Part shown: one piece after another, positions 32,086 through 44,787 of the stretch
How the letters are laid out: every line of letters starts with the position of its first letter
Position numbering within the stretch: position 1 is the stretch's first letter
Origin: Erigeron canadensis
Taxonomy: Eukaryota; Streptophyta; Magnoliopsida; Asterales; Asteraceae
Assembly (NCBI RefSeq): GCF_010389155.1
Contig: NC_057761.1
Coordinates: 49,772,213 to 49,836,212 of the forward strand
Length of the DNA: 64,000 bases
Direction: 5' to 3'
Translations under genes and position numbers: made by a program
The notes under the pieces: generated by a model
What the model was told of the DNA's origin: nothing
Seen by the model: only the letters and a program-made list of their open reading frames with translations
The model's database searches: none

Positions 32086-35000
32086 TCAAGGGGAAAGCAT
32101 GAGCTCAGCCCAAGCTACTGAAGTAGCCTTCATCTCAGAAGAAGGTGACGGGTCGATTTTGGATTCCAACACCTCACACACATCTTTCATCGACATCTGA
32201 TCTCTGGGCCTTAAATGAATGCACATAGTAACTATTTCACATATCACTTTTAAATCTTCATCCTTGAAATATTTCAGAGCAGGATCTACAACTGAACCCA
32301 TCTCCTCTTGCTTCTCGAGAAAATCTTTCGCCTGCTCAAAACATTAAATTCATCAGTTTTGTTATGTCGGTAGGAATTCAATTTAGAGGTGACAATTTTG
32401 ACCCATTTACTTATGTACGGGTTTCCTGCTATGCCCATCTCCCATGGGTCAATCGCATAATAATCATCTCTAAAAAAGGGAGCAAACGGGTCAAACGAGT
32501 CAGAAGTTGCCAAATTGTATTTCTAATGCATAACCTCGTAAATCATTTTATTCAGAAAATCAAATTATTTATTGAAGTGATTTGGGTCAACCTGGCCCGG
32601 GCAAATGCAAACCTATCAAAACTCAAAAAGGTAATAAACTTTAACCCATTACTGAACCTGTCCCACCCACCCACTTTTGCATGTCTGGGTTATTATTTAC
32701 TGAAGAAAGATAAAAAGAGTTTTCATACCCAATCGACCAGGCAACCTTTGTCCTTGCAGAAAGAAGGCCGTCCACTAACAATTTCCAAAAGAAGAACTCC
32801 AAACGAGTATATATTTCCCTGGATATCCAAATGACGTTCCTCAAATGAACTTGGAAGAACACAAATATCACCTTCGTGGCTAATAGAACGAGAGTTATTT
32901 TCTGATCTGGAGACGATTGTTTTCCAACTTTCAAAATCAACAAGCTATATGAAAGACAAAATGAAACAGTAGTGCATGTTAAAGATCCACATAAACTATA
33001 ACCAAGGTATTAACAAAATATCTCAAACAAGAACTGTGATACTAAAGTAAACCTTTGGTGAAAAATCTTCAGTAAGGTATATTGCACTAGAGTTTAACTC
33101 GGATATAGTAAAAGGTGGCTCAATTTCTGTGTGAAGATACTTTAGACCTTTCGCTATGCCAATAACAATCTTCATTCTCCGTGACCAACTTAGGTTGCAC
33201 CCCTCCTCATCTGCCATAATTCAAAAACACTAGGCTTTAGATGTTAAGAACTTGGTTTGTAGACAGCTGACAATAGAGACGGGTCGAAGCAGGTAATAAC
33301 TTATAATGATTTGAAAGGTTCTTATCTACACTCTTTGGGTACTTTTGGCCATCTGGCACGTTTCTGTTTCATATTAAAAAGGTTATTTTACTTGTTGGAC
33401 TTTGACATGTTATAGATAAGATATAACCCGAATCAACCATTTTACAGGTAAATGGTCTGGAAATGCCATCTCTCATGTCCAAAATACGCAGAATAAAAGA
33501 ATATGGTGGACATGGACTTACAATGGAGATGCTCGTACAATGTTCCATTCGATGCATATTCAAAGACCAACATTCTCGTGAACGGAGTACTGTCTATACA
33601 ATAACCAAGCAATTTCCCAGTGTTCTCATGATTCAGCCTTGCCAAATCTGCAACCTGAAACCACACAATACTTTAAGAGCAAGAACAAACACGCTGGGTT
33701 CATATAAATGCAAAATTTTCAGTTTTCGAATTTATGAATCGCTATGTGTACCTCTTTTTGATAATAGAGCTCAAGATATCCGGTCCAATGTTCTTCTTTA
33801 ATGCAAAGCGATATGACAGCAATTTCAGGCCCACCTTTCAGATTTCCTTTGTAAACTAAGCTATCTGATGAGGACCCAATAACATTGCTAAAATCCTCAC
33901 ATGCAACCTCAAGTTCATGGCGGCTAAATCTAGTCACACCCTCTAACATGTTAGAATCAGTATAGACCCCCATGTTGTCCTTATAGCGTGTCGAATTTTT
34001 CCATAGATTCAAAACAGAAGGTTTGCTTTTGCATCTCAAAACGAACATGAGAGCCCCAACAAGGAATAAAGACACAACCATGACTCCAGTCACGACTTCC
34101 ACAGCTAAAATCCATACGGGTTTTGAATCATGATCCTGGTCCTTGGCTTTAACTTGAGCAGGCCGGAGTCTTGTGGTGTTTGTAGCTTGAACAAAACCTG
34201 CATTAAGAAAAGCAACATTAAACTGATTAGTTGGCCTAAACATACAGATAACCTCAAAGGCATAGAAAATCATATAGGATAGATATGTACCACATTGTTC
34301 AGGAGTACGTTGCTTGGTATTGGTATAGCGTAGACAGTTTCCACGAAAGCTAGTCCTGCAAAGATTGATTTTCATGAGATCAAAAGGCTAGCTACATGCC
34401 TACTTGCAAGGTCTGAATCGAGTCTTCCAGACACAAGGAGTAAAGAGAGATAACACAACACTACATCTGGCAAGAGTCTAGGACAGGCTATTGGAAAAAT
34501 GTTTAAACGGGCCAGGTCAGGTTAGGGTTGACCCACCAACACTTTTTGCCTATTTTGTTTACTGTAATTTCTTAAATAGCTACTTAAAGTGTTTAATAAG
34601 AATACAGAAACAATACTGTAACAATACTAATACTGTATAACAACATTGAGATTTTATGCACTGTTATAGACTGGACAACTTTTAACCCGCACGACATTAA
34701 TTGTAGCCAAGTTTTCTGAAATGACCCGTTTGAAATAAAACACAACTAACATTGACCACCAACAAGTAACTAGGTAAAAAAAATTACCTCTAAATCACAA
34801 TAGATAGGATGTATACCTTGGAATATAGTCCAAGCACTTCGGAATGATCCCAATGAGGAAATTGTAGGAGAAATCCCCAAATTTCAAAGGAGATAAACGA
34901 CAAAACCCTTGTTTACTTTCACTCGATTCATTAGCACTTGCACCAGGAATCATTCCATGCAGCCTGTTTCTGTCTAACCGAAGATCTTGAAGGGTTCGGA

Positions 35001-36104
35001 GATTTCCAAGCTCAAAAGGCAATCTACCCGTAAGTCCATTAGATTCTAGGTTTCTGAATCAAAATAAACGAGCTATCAAAAACCCCAAAAACTCCAACAT
35101 TTAGAAGAAGAAAAAAAACGAAACCTCTATATTATGACTTACAATGTAGCAATGCTAACCAACTTCCCAATATCAGAGGGAATTGGCCCGGAAAGCAAGT
35201 TGTTTCCCAAGTCTAAGACCCTGAGAAACTTTAATGATCCAATCGAGACAGGTATTGAACCAATAAGTTTGTTTCCATTCAAAATCCTACATGACATACA
35301 ATTCAAACATCAAACTTCAATTTAAATGATATATTTTTAAGGCCAAACAAAATGTTGAAAGAGATCATACAGTTCTTGTAAGGAAGAAAGCTGAAAGAGC
35401 TCTTCAGCAATGAATCCCTTAATGGAAGAACCAGAAATATTACTGGAACAAAAAATTATAATAACCGTAATTAGCATAACCATAGAAATAAACATAGTTC
35501 GTTTTCACATACATATATCCAGTTAAACTTGTTCTAGCTTTAGTATACTAAACATGATGCAGTAATATGTTGTCTATAAAATTTACAACTCCTAAAAAAA
35601 TTATCAACTGCAGTATAGAACACTATATTGCTTGTTAAAAAAATCCAAAAAAGTAACCATATATATAATCTTATCTAACAATAAGCTCAATATCATTAAT
35701 GACATTGTAGAATCTAGAAATTAAATTTGAAAAAATAAAAAAATAAAAAAAGAAGAAAACTTACAGTTTTGTAACTTGATTTCCAGAACAAGTAACACCA
35801 AACCAATTACAAGGATCTGCATCAAAGCTATTCCAATTTGACAAAACCAACTTTGGGTCTTCAAAAATTCCTTCTTTAAATGCATTTAAAGCATGGACTA
35901 CAAAAAATAAAAAAATATATAAATATCAGAAAAAAAAAAATGAGGTGACTATATATATATATATATATTATTTCCAACCACCAAAATTAAATACAACAAA
36001 CACCAAAAAATACCTTCTGTTGATAAAACGGCGTCGTATCCAGGTAAAATAAGCAAGAACCCTAGCAAAAAACACAAGAAGTGAAATGGAACCAATTTCT
36101 TCAT
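32086..36104 (-). CDS. LRR receptor-like pseudokinase (At1g63430/At5g41180 type)
   Basis: A plasma-membrane receptor-like protein. Eleven exons (36014-36104, 35765-35897, 35371-35442, 35143-35286, 34817-35053, 34291-34355, 33752-34197, 33522-33654, 33053-33210, 32729-32944, 32086-32331) total 1941 bp, 646 residues, all phases consistent. A signal peptide (MKKLVPFHFLCFLLGFLLIL) is followed by the LRR N-cap DADPCNWFGVTC and about four LRRs, with 72- and 144-bp LRR exons. Next come a juxtamembrane linker, a transmembrane helix (WILAVEVVTGVMVVSLFLVG) and a kinase-like domain. Catalysis looks lost: the glycine loop is absent, VAVK is replaced by EIAVISLC, HRD is replaced by the PPFTISELNSS region, and DFG by LVDFESW. 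Structural motifs SFGVLLLEIVSG and RPRDQMSMKDV remain. It probably signals by scaffolding. Introns hold a few short repeats but no lesion. Confidence 0.9.
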
Positions 36105-36700
36105 TTTTTTAGTGCAAAGTTTCTATCTTGTTTACACTAAAACATCAAAAATTCATAACGCGTGAAAGTACAAAAAAGCGCAAATAACATATCGAAAAGA
36201 TAAAGTAACAAGAATCAAGAAAATAGATGAAAGAAAGAATCTTTATTTAAAGAAATATCAAGAATCTTTATTTAAAGGATAAAGGGTGTAAAACCCATAA
36301 ATCTTTTTACATGAATTCAAGAAAAAAAATTATATAAGCAAAAAAACAAGAACAACAAACTAGTTGTGGAAAACTTGGATTTAAAGTGAAGTAAGGTGGC
36401 AATATTACAGAAAAATTATTTTTCAAGAGTTTATTTTTTAGAAAAGTATTTGTGGAAGAATTAGTGAAGCAGAAAAGGGATTTTGGAAGCGGGAATGTTT
36501 TGTTACTATTTGTTGTTGAAAAGCTTTTTGATTGATTGATATGGGAGAAATCTAATAATGAGTGTTAAATTTTTGCGAAAAAAAGGTAGAATAGTTAGAG
36601 TTTGTGGAGAGTGAAGTGGGGTTGGGAATGGTGTGCACTTTAGTTTTGGGGTGTTGGGCTAAATTCGTCTGTAATTGTTAATCATTTGAAGATTATAATT
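36105..36700. promoter_or_regulatory. Upstream region of the receptor-kinase gene
   Basis: AT-rich region before the minus-strand ATG, with a small direct repeat (aatctttatttaaag twice, 36238-36278) in the likely leader. No defined promoter element can be assigned. Confidence 0.35.
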
Positions 36701-36838
36701 TGAGAGTGAATCACTTGTACACCACTAATTTTTTAAAGATCCACACCAAATATGCATTTATTGTGTTGTACAATACAATACTGTAAAACATAATTAATGG
36801 TGTATCGCTTAAAATTAGTGGTGTACAAATTGTTTCTC
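36701..36838. mobile_element. MITE (138 bp)
   Basis: Inverted ends share ACTTGTACACCACTAATTTT on the left and ATTTGTACACCACTAATTTT on the right complement. Imperfect 9-bp flanks ATTATAATT and ATTATGAAT suggest a Mutator-type insertion. Confidence 0.65.
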
Positions 36839-37280
36839 ATTATGAATGGGCTTAAAATATATCACTTTTAACTATTCAGTTAAAAAAAAAACTATTAGTC
36901 AGTATTATTTTTAAGTGTAAATTACTCATAAATATTCAAAAATTTAACATACGTTATCTTAACCGAATTTATGATAAATATTTTCATCACCGAATAGATG
37001 TCCAATATAAACTACTCAATGAAACCCGTATTATTCAAAGATTTAAAAAGAAGAAAAAAAAACTCAATTGGGTCCACCATAACTTTATTACATAGCTACA
37101 AATATCAAATATGTTTATAAGAAAGATGTATATATTTGTAAGAAGAGTCAAGGTTGATGGCATAAAAGGTGTAATAAATATAATCTATTCATTTTTGCTT
37201 TCAAAATTTGTAAGTATATTTTATTACTGGGCAAAAACATTTATATATCTCACAACCCTAAAAAAAAAATTTCTTGCCAA

Positions 37281-39475
37281 TCTATACTACTTATATAAGC
37301 AAAGCCCCTATTTTTATCTTTAAACACTCTACCTTTGATAAGTCTAAATTACTCTGACTTATCATTACTCCTTACCACAAAACAAGTGTTATCCCAAAAA
37401 TACCCCCACCAATTTGCGGCCCACAAATGGTCTCTTTTCTCTCTTTCACACACATACACAAAAACCCTCTCAAGATTCCACCATCGCAGCCACCAAACGT
37501 CGGCAGTCACCACCACCACATTGCCGGCACAGCGATCTACCCATTTCACTCTTTGTTATGTGTGTATTTTATCCCAATCCCGTAACCTAATCAAAACCCC
37601 TAAAAACGACCACCACAGCCACCAATCTCCGGCATTTACTACCACCACACCATCGGGGTTAGGACCTACCCTTTTTCTTTTCTTTTGTGCGAAAATTATG
37701 TGTATTTTCGACCACCACAGCCACCAATGTTTTAATTGATCTTTGTTAAACTATTTTAAGGTTTATGTAAGCAGGTTTGAGATGAGGTTATTTCTATCCA
37801 CACCGACAACATGAAAGTTTTGGATGATGTAAGGTTGTTACTTTATTTTATTTTATGTAAGTGTTTGCTCTATATCTGTTTATGGGTATTAGAATTTGAA
37901 TTCGTTTCTGATGGTGTAAGGTTATGATTGATCTTTAATCTTTGGAAAAATGACAACTCATGATTTTGATGCCATGTATATATGTTGTTATTCGATAGCT
38001 ATCTTTAGTGGCCATGCTTCGTGTAAGAGATTTCTTCATATATGTTTAATAGTTGAAATATTTTATAAAGTTCTTTTAGTTTTTTGGTTTAATTGATATA
38101 GTTTCTGTTTTCGAGGAACAATCAAGATCAGAACCTAACCAGAAACCAACATGGCGAAGGGAAATGATTTGTTATTATATGTAACCGGTCACAATTTTAA
38201 CCGACATTTTAAACCTTGACGTGATGCTCATTGTAAGTTTACCTTATAATTTAATTAGGCACTTAGCGAACCCCAGATTGGTGTGATTGAGGTATCTCCA
38301 CAACAAGTTGACAGGATCCATTACCTTTGTGAATATGTCTCCATGACTTGTACTAAACACTCTTACTTTCAATTTTATTTACCTCTTTAGATTTATGAAT
38401 GATTGTAAGCTTCTAATCTTTTGTTATAGAGGGAGGGAACTCAATGACAATATCGTTACAGATTCCATTTTACCAAAATTTGGAAGGCTATTTGACCTCT
38501 AAACTTTGTATTTCCCTCTTATTATTGTAACTTAGTTATATATTTCTTCGTGAAATTCCTTTTTTGTTATAATTCTATGAATAAACACGAGGGGTGGATA
38601 TCGCTTTTGCATGAATCTTAATGCCTGTAAGCTCTCTATGTCTATTATAAGAATAAAAGTTGACCTGCTAACCATGTCACAAGTTAGAAGATTAATAAAT
38701 TGTGAACGAACTATAGATTCTGGTATAGATGGAATCCAGGTCCGTTGTAGCTATTCGACCCGTAAATGAACAATCCTTATTGCTAAGAGCCTTTGATACC
38801 TGGCTCTTTAGTAGTAGCGAGTTTTGTGATATCTTATACAGAATATCAATATCCGATGTGTAGCATATTTGGTTTTGTCATGTTTCTTACATGAGTATAA
38901 ATCATTGCTCTGTTTGTTTACCTAAAGTTAGTCAGGATTGATACACACTGTAACACCTTTAGGAACCGCTTGAAAATGCGAACAAAATAATATAGAAGTT
39001 GTTTAAAAATATTTGATGCGCCGCATCGCATTACTGTGAGACTTTTAAATGGTAAAATATTTGGGATTTTAGTGGGTATTGGTTATATGAGTTGTTTTTA
39101 ATTCTTGCAAGTTAGAACTTGGATGTGTATATATTGTGCTCCTTTATTCCTACCCTAAGTTGTTAATGAATTCATGTGTTCACATTTTTTTTTTGGATTT
39201 ACCAAATTATGCGTGTGTTTTTGTACATAGCTGGTATTACTTTGAGCCACATGATTCATCTTAATGGTTATGATTAATTTTCTGGAAATATATTTGATGG
39301 TTAAAAAAGATGTTTGGTTGAAAAGAACAAGTAAGGTTAAAAGGAATGACCGGATGAGTAACGGAACATCAAATGCGAATCGATATCATTGCTTACACAA
39401 ATGTTTTGTTTGAAGTTATCGTCATATCTAGCACTTTGTTTATGGTTACCGCCGCATCGCGCGGGTACCATCTAG
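37281..39475 (+). mobile_element. Non-autonomous Helitron, 2.2 kb
   Basis: The 5' end TCTATACTACTTATATAAGC is preceded by A. The 3' end has CCGCCGCATCGCGCGGGTAC (GC-rich hairpin), then CAT and CTAG at 39472-39475, followed by T. These are Helitron hallmarks. The interior has a proline/threonine-rich open stretch at 37335-37739 of simple composition (ccaccaccac words), and no helicase. It may contain captured host sequence that I cannot identify. Confidence 0.75.
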
Positions 39476-39479
39476 TTTA

Positions 39480-39779
39480 TCTATACTCTTTTATACCCTT
39501 TATTTTTAGAAAGTGTTAGAATAAGGTTAGATGTAAAAGTACTAAATTACCTTTAATAAAGACCCTTAATGGAAATGGTTATTGGAGATTACTAAATTTG
39601 CCCTTAATGAATTAATTTACACTTTACAACCTTAACTTGGTAATTTACACTCTAAATCCTTATCTTTTAAAATATTTTCATTGTCATCATTACATCAATT
39701 TACACGGTTACACCACCCGTCACCGACATTACTAAAACACTGTCGCCGCCGCCGCCACATTACGTGGGTACCATGCTAA
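39480..39779 (+). mobile_element. Non-autonomous Helitron, 300 bp
   Basis: It starts TCTATACTCTTTTATACCC after A and ends CACATTACGTGGGTACCATG then CTAA before T. It begins 5 bp after the CTAG end of the preceding Helitron. The interior (ttaatgaattaatttacact) matches the copy at 57060. Confidence 0.78.
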
Positions 39780-39881
39780 TAATTACATGATAAAAAACAG
39801 GGAGATGAATCTTACATCATTGTTGATTACTTGCCCTTTTTGAATGCTTATTTACTTACTAATTGATCCATCTTATTGACA

Positions 39882-40180
39882 CTATATTGGTGTTCGTGCA
39901 ATGCAGCGGCGGTAATGGTGACGGTAATGGTGTGGTTATTAATGTAAAAGTAATTTCATTACGGTCGGAGATGTGATGAAATGTTGTGTGGTATATGAAA
40001 GGTGGGAGGATGGGGAGAATTTTGAGTTAGGGTTTTAAATGATGGATTTTTTTAAGGGCATTTTAGTCACAGTCTATAAAATAGAAAGAAAGTTGTATTA
40101 AGATGGAGTGTAAATGTGTCATTTCAGGTTCTTAAATTTAAGAAAGGAGAGATGTAAGTTTGTTTTATAAAAGAGTATAA
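39882..40180 (-). mobile_element. Helitron copy in inverted orientation
   Basis: Minus-strand 5' end TATACTCTTTTATAAAAC (near 40180) and 3' end CCGCCGCTGCATTGCACGAA then CACCAATATAG-like bases. It is an inverted relative of 39480-39779 and of 47478-47767; the terminal CTAG has decayed. Confidence 0.6.
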
Positions 40181-40531
40181 ATATAAAAATGCAAAATTTT
40201 GATACAATGGTTTATTTAATTATTTTAATCTTGACAATAACTATCTCACCACTAAAAACTCAAATATCATACCAATCTGTCGCATTGTGCGACTATGCTA
40301 ATATTTGGTGAAGTTTTTTATTTTTTATTTTTTTTCAATGGCTATAATTGGTAAATTCGGCGTTCGAAATTTGACTAGCTAATCGAATTTGTCATTTGTG
40401 AGTTAAAGTGATATAGAACCCAATAGAGCTATTGTTAAAAGAATATTTGGGGTTGTCTCGCAAGACTGCAAGAGTAATCGGACGAATATAAGAAATTGAA
40501 ACATCAAACTTTCTATTCATTGTTAAAAATA

Positions 40532-41493
40532 GGAATACTGCAGAAAATAGAAAGCATCTTTTGACCAATTCATGAAAATAACAGTGACTTTTAAAAGTTT
40601 TGTTTTTTAGAAAGGAACTTTCATTTATTACCGGAAATAGCAACATTTGACACGTGTACATGATGACGTGGAGTTTTTTTGATTACGTGGTATTTTTTAA
40701 TGACGTGACATTTTTCTTTATTTATTTACTATTTAATTTTTATCAGTCGTGTCATTTTCCCCCAAAAAAATAATAATATGGCTCTATTTCAGTTTCAGTT
40801 CTGACAAGGTTTTTTTTTTCTCGTTTTTTTATTCTGGAGCTAATGCTTTCATTGATTTTTTTTAATCTCTTCCATTTTCAAACATTGAGAAGCTTTGTAT
40901 GAAGATCATAAAGGAGACATTAATCTATATCTTCTTCATCTATCTCGAGATTTAAAATCTCTAAAATTAGATGCAAAAACGTCTTCGTTTTTATCGAAGA
41001 GAGATCCTGAGGATGTTCAAGGTGAGACCAGAGTTTCATAGACCGGATTTAGGTCGTTTAAGAAGAGTTTGTCCGCGAATGACATATATCTAGATGGCGA
41101 AGGTCTAGAGGTTAGCTCGAACTCGAACAAACTGTCGGCGGTTTCCAAGTTTGTTGAAGAAATCGAAGAAAAAACCATCTCCACATCCAACACCGACGAG
41201 GTGTTGGAGTAATCCGACAATAAATTAGAGTTCTAAAAAGTAAATTTTTAAAGGCTATTGTTATTTTCGTAAATTGGTTGAAAGGTCGTTTCCATTTTAT
41301 GTGTTATAAAGAATGTCACGTCATTAAAAAATGCCATATAATCAAAAAAATGTCCACGTCACTATGTCTACGTGTCAAATGTTACTATTTCGGGTAAAAA
41401 TGAAAGTTCATTTTTAAAAAATAAAATTTTTAAAAGTCACTGTTATTTTCGTGAATTGGTCGAAAGATGATTTTTATTTTCTGCAATTATCCC
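40532..41493. mobile_element. Mutator-type element with ~180-bp inverted repeats (possible Pack-MULE)
   Basis: Left end GGAATACTGCAGAAAATAG and right-end complement GGGATAATTGCAGAAAATAA start inverted repeats of about 180 bp. Inside them both arms read CAATTCA(T/C)GAAAATAACAGTGAC and AATGACGTGACATT. Perfect 9-bp duplications TTAAAAATA lie at 40523-40531 and 41494-41502. Long inverted repeats plus 9-bp duplication define a Mutator-like element. No MURA transposase is present; the ~600-bp centre contains gene-like sequence (see 41017-41220). Confidence 0.92.
41017..41220 (-). pseudogene. Gene-like fragment inside the Mutator-type element
   Basis: A 67-codon frame with balanced codon use, including LFEFELTSRPSPSRYMSFAD then KLFLNDLNP. 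The pattern (acidic FEF, serine/proline linker, ADxLFLNxxxxP) resembles the N-terminal part of plant DUF1645-type or similar unknown proteins. That resemblance is my reading only. If captured from a host gene the element would be a Pack-MULE. Confidence 0.4.
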
Positions 41494-41502
41494 TTAAAAA
41501 TA

Positions 41503-43315
41503 TTAGGCTAATTAGCATGGTAACACGTCGCGTCGTCGTGGGTATTAAGTTTATTAACGTTGAATTACTATAAAGTCTTTATATGGTGTATCGGGATTAT
41601 AAGCTAATGAAAATATCGTAAACAACTTTACTTCAACAAAATTTCAAAAAATTATATTACAGTAGCTTTTTGAAATCATGGTACATTATTATAATCATTC
41701 AAACTTGATAGGCATTATTATGGTCTTTCTAAACTAATAATGTAAGTAAAAGGTTGAAAACACAAAGATGTTGAAACATAATTTTTTTAAAGTACTTTAT
41801 TTCAAGTTTTCAACAAAAATGTTTCACTAACAATTATTCACTTCATAATGTTTAAATATTAATGTCACATAACATTTAGAATTACTCAACCAAAATTTAA
41901 AGTTAACTCTGGCAGTCACTATAGCGTTCAATAACTTAACATGGAGGGGTCTCCTTTGATAATGCTTCCAAACGAGACATTACAAAAGCTTATAATGTCT
42001 AGATTTTTTTTTCTTTTTCTAAAAATTTGAATTTCTGAAATTTTGTGTCGCGATTCAATAGCGAGAGGTATAACATACATTGTCTTCACGTATACCCAAT
42101 ATAAGCCATCATGGAAAGACTGTTTATATCTTAAAGTTGGTTGAATGAGGATTCAAACCTGGAACCTATAAGTTATCAAGACAACTACAAACCACTATAT
42201 CAACTCATCATTAATTATCTAGCCTATATTTAACTATAGTTCAACCGGTAAACACAGATAAGATAATTTGATATTCTTTATGTAAACAAAACACTAAAGT
42301 CATTAATTAGGTCAGTTCGGTTTCACGGTTTTAGGGTTGTCAATTGTCATGTTTAAATTACTGAACTTTAACCTCAAGTCAGAATTTTCAACTACGAGAA
42401 GGATATTCATACAATACGGCGGCGGCAACGGATGGTGGTGGTGACGGCGGTGGCGATAACGGTGTGATTATTAATGTAATAGTAATTGATGTAAAATGAT
42501 TATCGTAGTTACTTTAAGGGTCAGGGAATGTAAATAATTTCATTAAGATTATTATAAATATATTAGGTGAAAATATTTAAATCAGTAGATAAATGAAAGT
42601 GCCAGTTTGGATAGACATGGTTGAAAAATATTTAAAGATATAATGGGTAGATGTGATATGTGAGATGAGAATGCGTTAGAAAGTTAAATGTATTTTAGGT
42701 TTTTTTAAACATAGAAAGCTGAAAAAGAGAAAGGGATAATTTGTTTTATAAGAAAATAAAGATAAGTGAATACCCTATTAACTCTAACTGAATCGTATGA
42801 GCCGAGAAATATATTGGCCAAACAGGTTAGTAAGTTAGTGGATTGGTTTTTTGAACCAAATGGTTTTTAATGTCAACATGTTGTGATGTTTTCCCCCATA
42901 GTTATATCTTGCAATAATAGAATGACAAAACATGAAACCCTTTTACAATGTTAAACGTACTAACAATATATAAACAAAATTTTATAAACATATGTAGCAT
43001 GTGACATAGACCAATAAATAAAAAGAAATAAAAAATAGTGATAGAAAATAAAATGATATGATTGGTGAAAATTATACGTGTGTTTGTAAACTCTTGTTTG
43101 TATAGTTAATTTATGAATCTAATATCCCTTTACAGAATATATAAAAACTACAAGTACATGAAACAAAATCTAAGTTCAAATTGTGTCCAAAATGATGATA
43201 AAATTCCAAAACATTTTATTATAGATTTAAGATCTTTAATTTTACATTTTAGAGAGTTTGTGAATGTATATATTTGAAAAGAATTCGGATCCAAGGGTCG
43301 ACTAAATGATATAGA
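41503..43315. other. Gene-free interval with Helitron remnants
   Basis: 42130-42200 (attcaaacctggaacc, a B-box-like word in reverse) could be a decayed SINE. 42410-42770 has cggcggcggcaacgg, ttattaatgtaatagtaatt and ttgttttataagaaaataaa, which make it an inverted, decayed relative of the 300-bp Helitron family. No genes. Confidence 0.45.
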
Positions 43316-43537
43316 GGGTGTTTGGGATTGCGTTATAAAATGATTATCTGATTATTATGTTTATAAAACGTAAATAATCTAAAAAAGTGTTTGTATGAAA
43401 AAATGATTATTGGCTCTGAAAACGCACTTTTGGAGAAGTATGTACCTGCATGCCTTTTTCAAAATGCAATTTTGAAACCCGCATAATTTATTTTGAAAAA
43501 GCAGATTTTGTTTTGTAAACGCAATACCAAACATCCC
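43316..43537. mobile_element. MITE (222 bp), superfamily unresolved
   Basis: Inverted ends GGGTGTTTGGGATTGCGTT and, on the complement, GGGATGTTTGGTATTGCGTT. The interior has aacgca/tgcgtt words near both ends. No matching target duplication was found, so hAT and Harbinger both remain possible. Confidence 0.65.
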
Positions 43538-44473
43538 CTACAAACCTAACCTGAATTTAAACTTTAAGAAAATCAAAATGACAAGTTGTTAGATTAAAAA
43601 TATACAACAATAGCCTATTTTTATTTTTATATACTCGTATTTATAAATCAAGTTATGGATTGAATCGAGTCTTTATCATGAAAAAGAAATAGATTGTGTA
43701 AACAATATCATATGCGAATATACATTGTCATTGTATGTCATTTTCAGTGCTTTATTTCTATTCTTTTCTCTTTTTAATAAAGAAATTTTGACGTTGAAAT
43801 CTAAATGAAATACATTGTTAAGTGTGAATAATATTATAGGTTTTCTAACCTCGTATAGTAGTTTGTTGCAAACCGATTATTCTATTTGGTAAAACACAAG
43901 ATTAGGTATACATATTTTTTTTTGTTTATAATAGTTAAATTATTATGTTTTATTTATGGTAATAATTGGTAATTGTTTTTTTGCCAATTGACACAGATCA
44001 ACTAACAATTTCCCAAATATTGTGCGAAGGCATTCTTGCTTTTTACCTATATATATTGAGTTCGACTTATCATAGTAACAAGCCTATAAGGTTTGCGATT
44101 AAATCTTGTTCAAGTTGTTCAGGGTTTAAGAAAGTTCGAAGATTAAATGTTTGAGAAAAATATTAAATTATCATTGCAAACTTAAGGAAATTAAAAAGAT
44201 TATAAAAAATGAATATATTTCTCACGTTACTAATAAAAAAAAGTTTTTGTTAAGTAATGCATCAAATAGTTATAGTTTAACTTTACATCAAACGACGATT
44301 TAAAGTTTATTGATACAATGAATAATCAACCAAATTTCATTTCATTCTCACATTATAAGCTCCTTAATAATCTAGTATTAATAAGATTTAAAAATTGTTA
44401 TATACAACTCGCTATTGTAGTTAAAGTACATAAAATAGTTCTATCAGGGAAACTTTTAAGTACATTTTTTTAA
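43538..44473. other. AT-rich spacer
   Basis: No gene or repeat border is recognised. A 62-codon frame at 43966-44154 has no family resemblance. Confidence 0.45.
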
Positions 44474-44787
44474 TCTATACTATTATATAAAAGAAATATA
44501 ACTCTCTCATCAAATGTTGAAATGTAACCATGCAATGTACAAAAATGCCCTTTCTTTATTTCAATTAAAATGCATTTCTATTTAAACTATTTTCACAATT
44601 TCACTTCAATTAAATATCCATTTATATTGTTAATACGTGTATTTTTTGTTACTGTTGGTTGATATTGACGCTACGGTATCATCGTGGTATCTCACTTAAT
44701 TAATTGTTCACTGATGCTGTTTTTGGTAATCACAACATCGAACGCATTGTCAATGGTATCCGCTGTAACGCGCGGGTACCATGCTAG
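44474..44787 (+). mobile_element. Non-autonomous Helitron, 314 bp
   Basis: The 5' end TCTATACTATTATATAAAAG follows A. The 3' end CCGCTGTAACGCGCGGGTAC, then CATG and CTAG (44784-44787), is followed by T. A GC-rich hairpin precedes the end by about ten bases. All termini match the Helitron rule exactly. Confidence 0.85.

Noticed and set aside
32364..32834. 156-codon plus-strand frame
   Set aside because: Antisense to intron 10 and exon 10 of the receptor-kinase gene.
37335..37739. 134-codon plus-strand frame
   Set aside because: Threonine/histidine/serine-rich translation of simple repeats within the Helitron; not a convincing protein.
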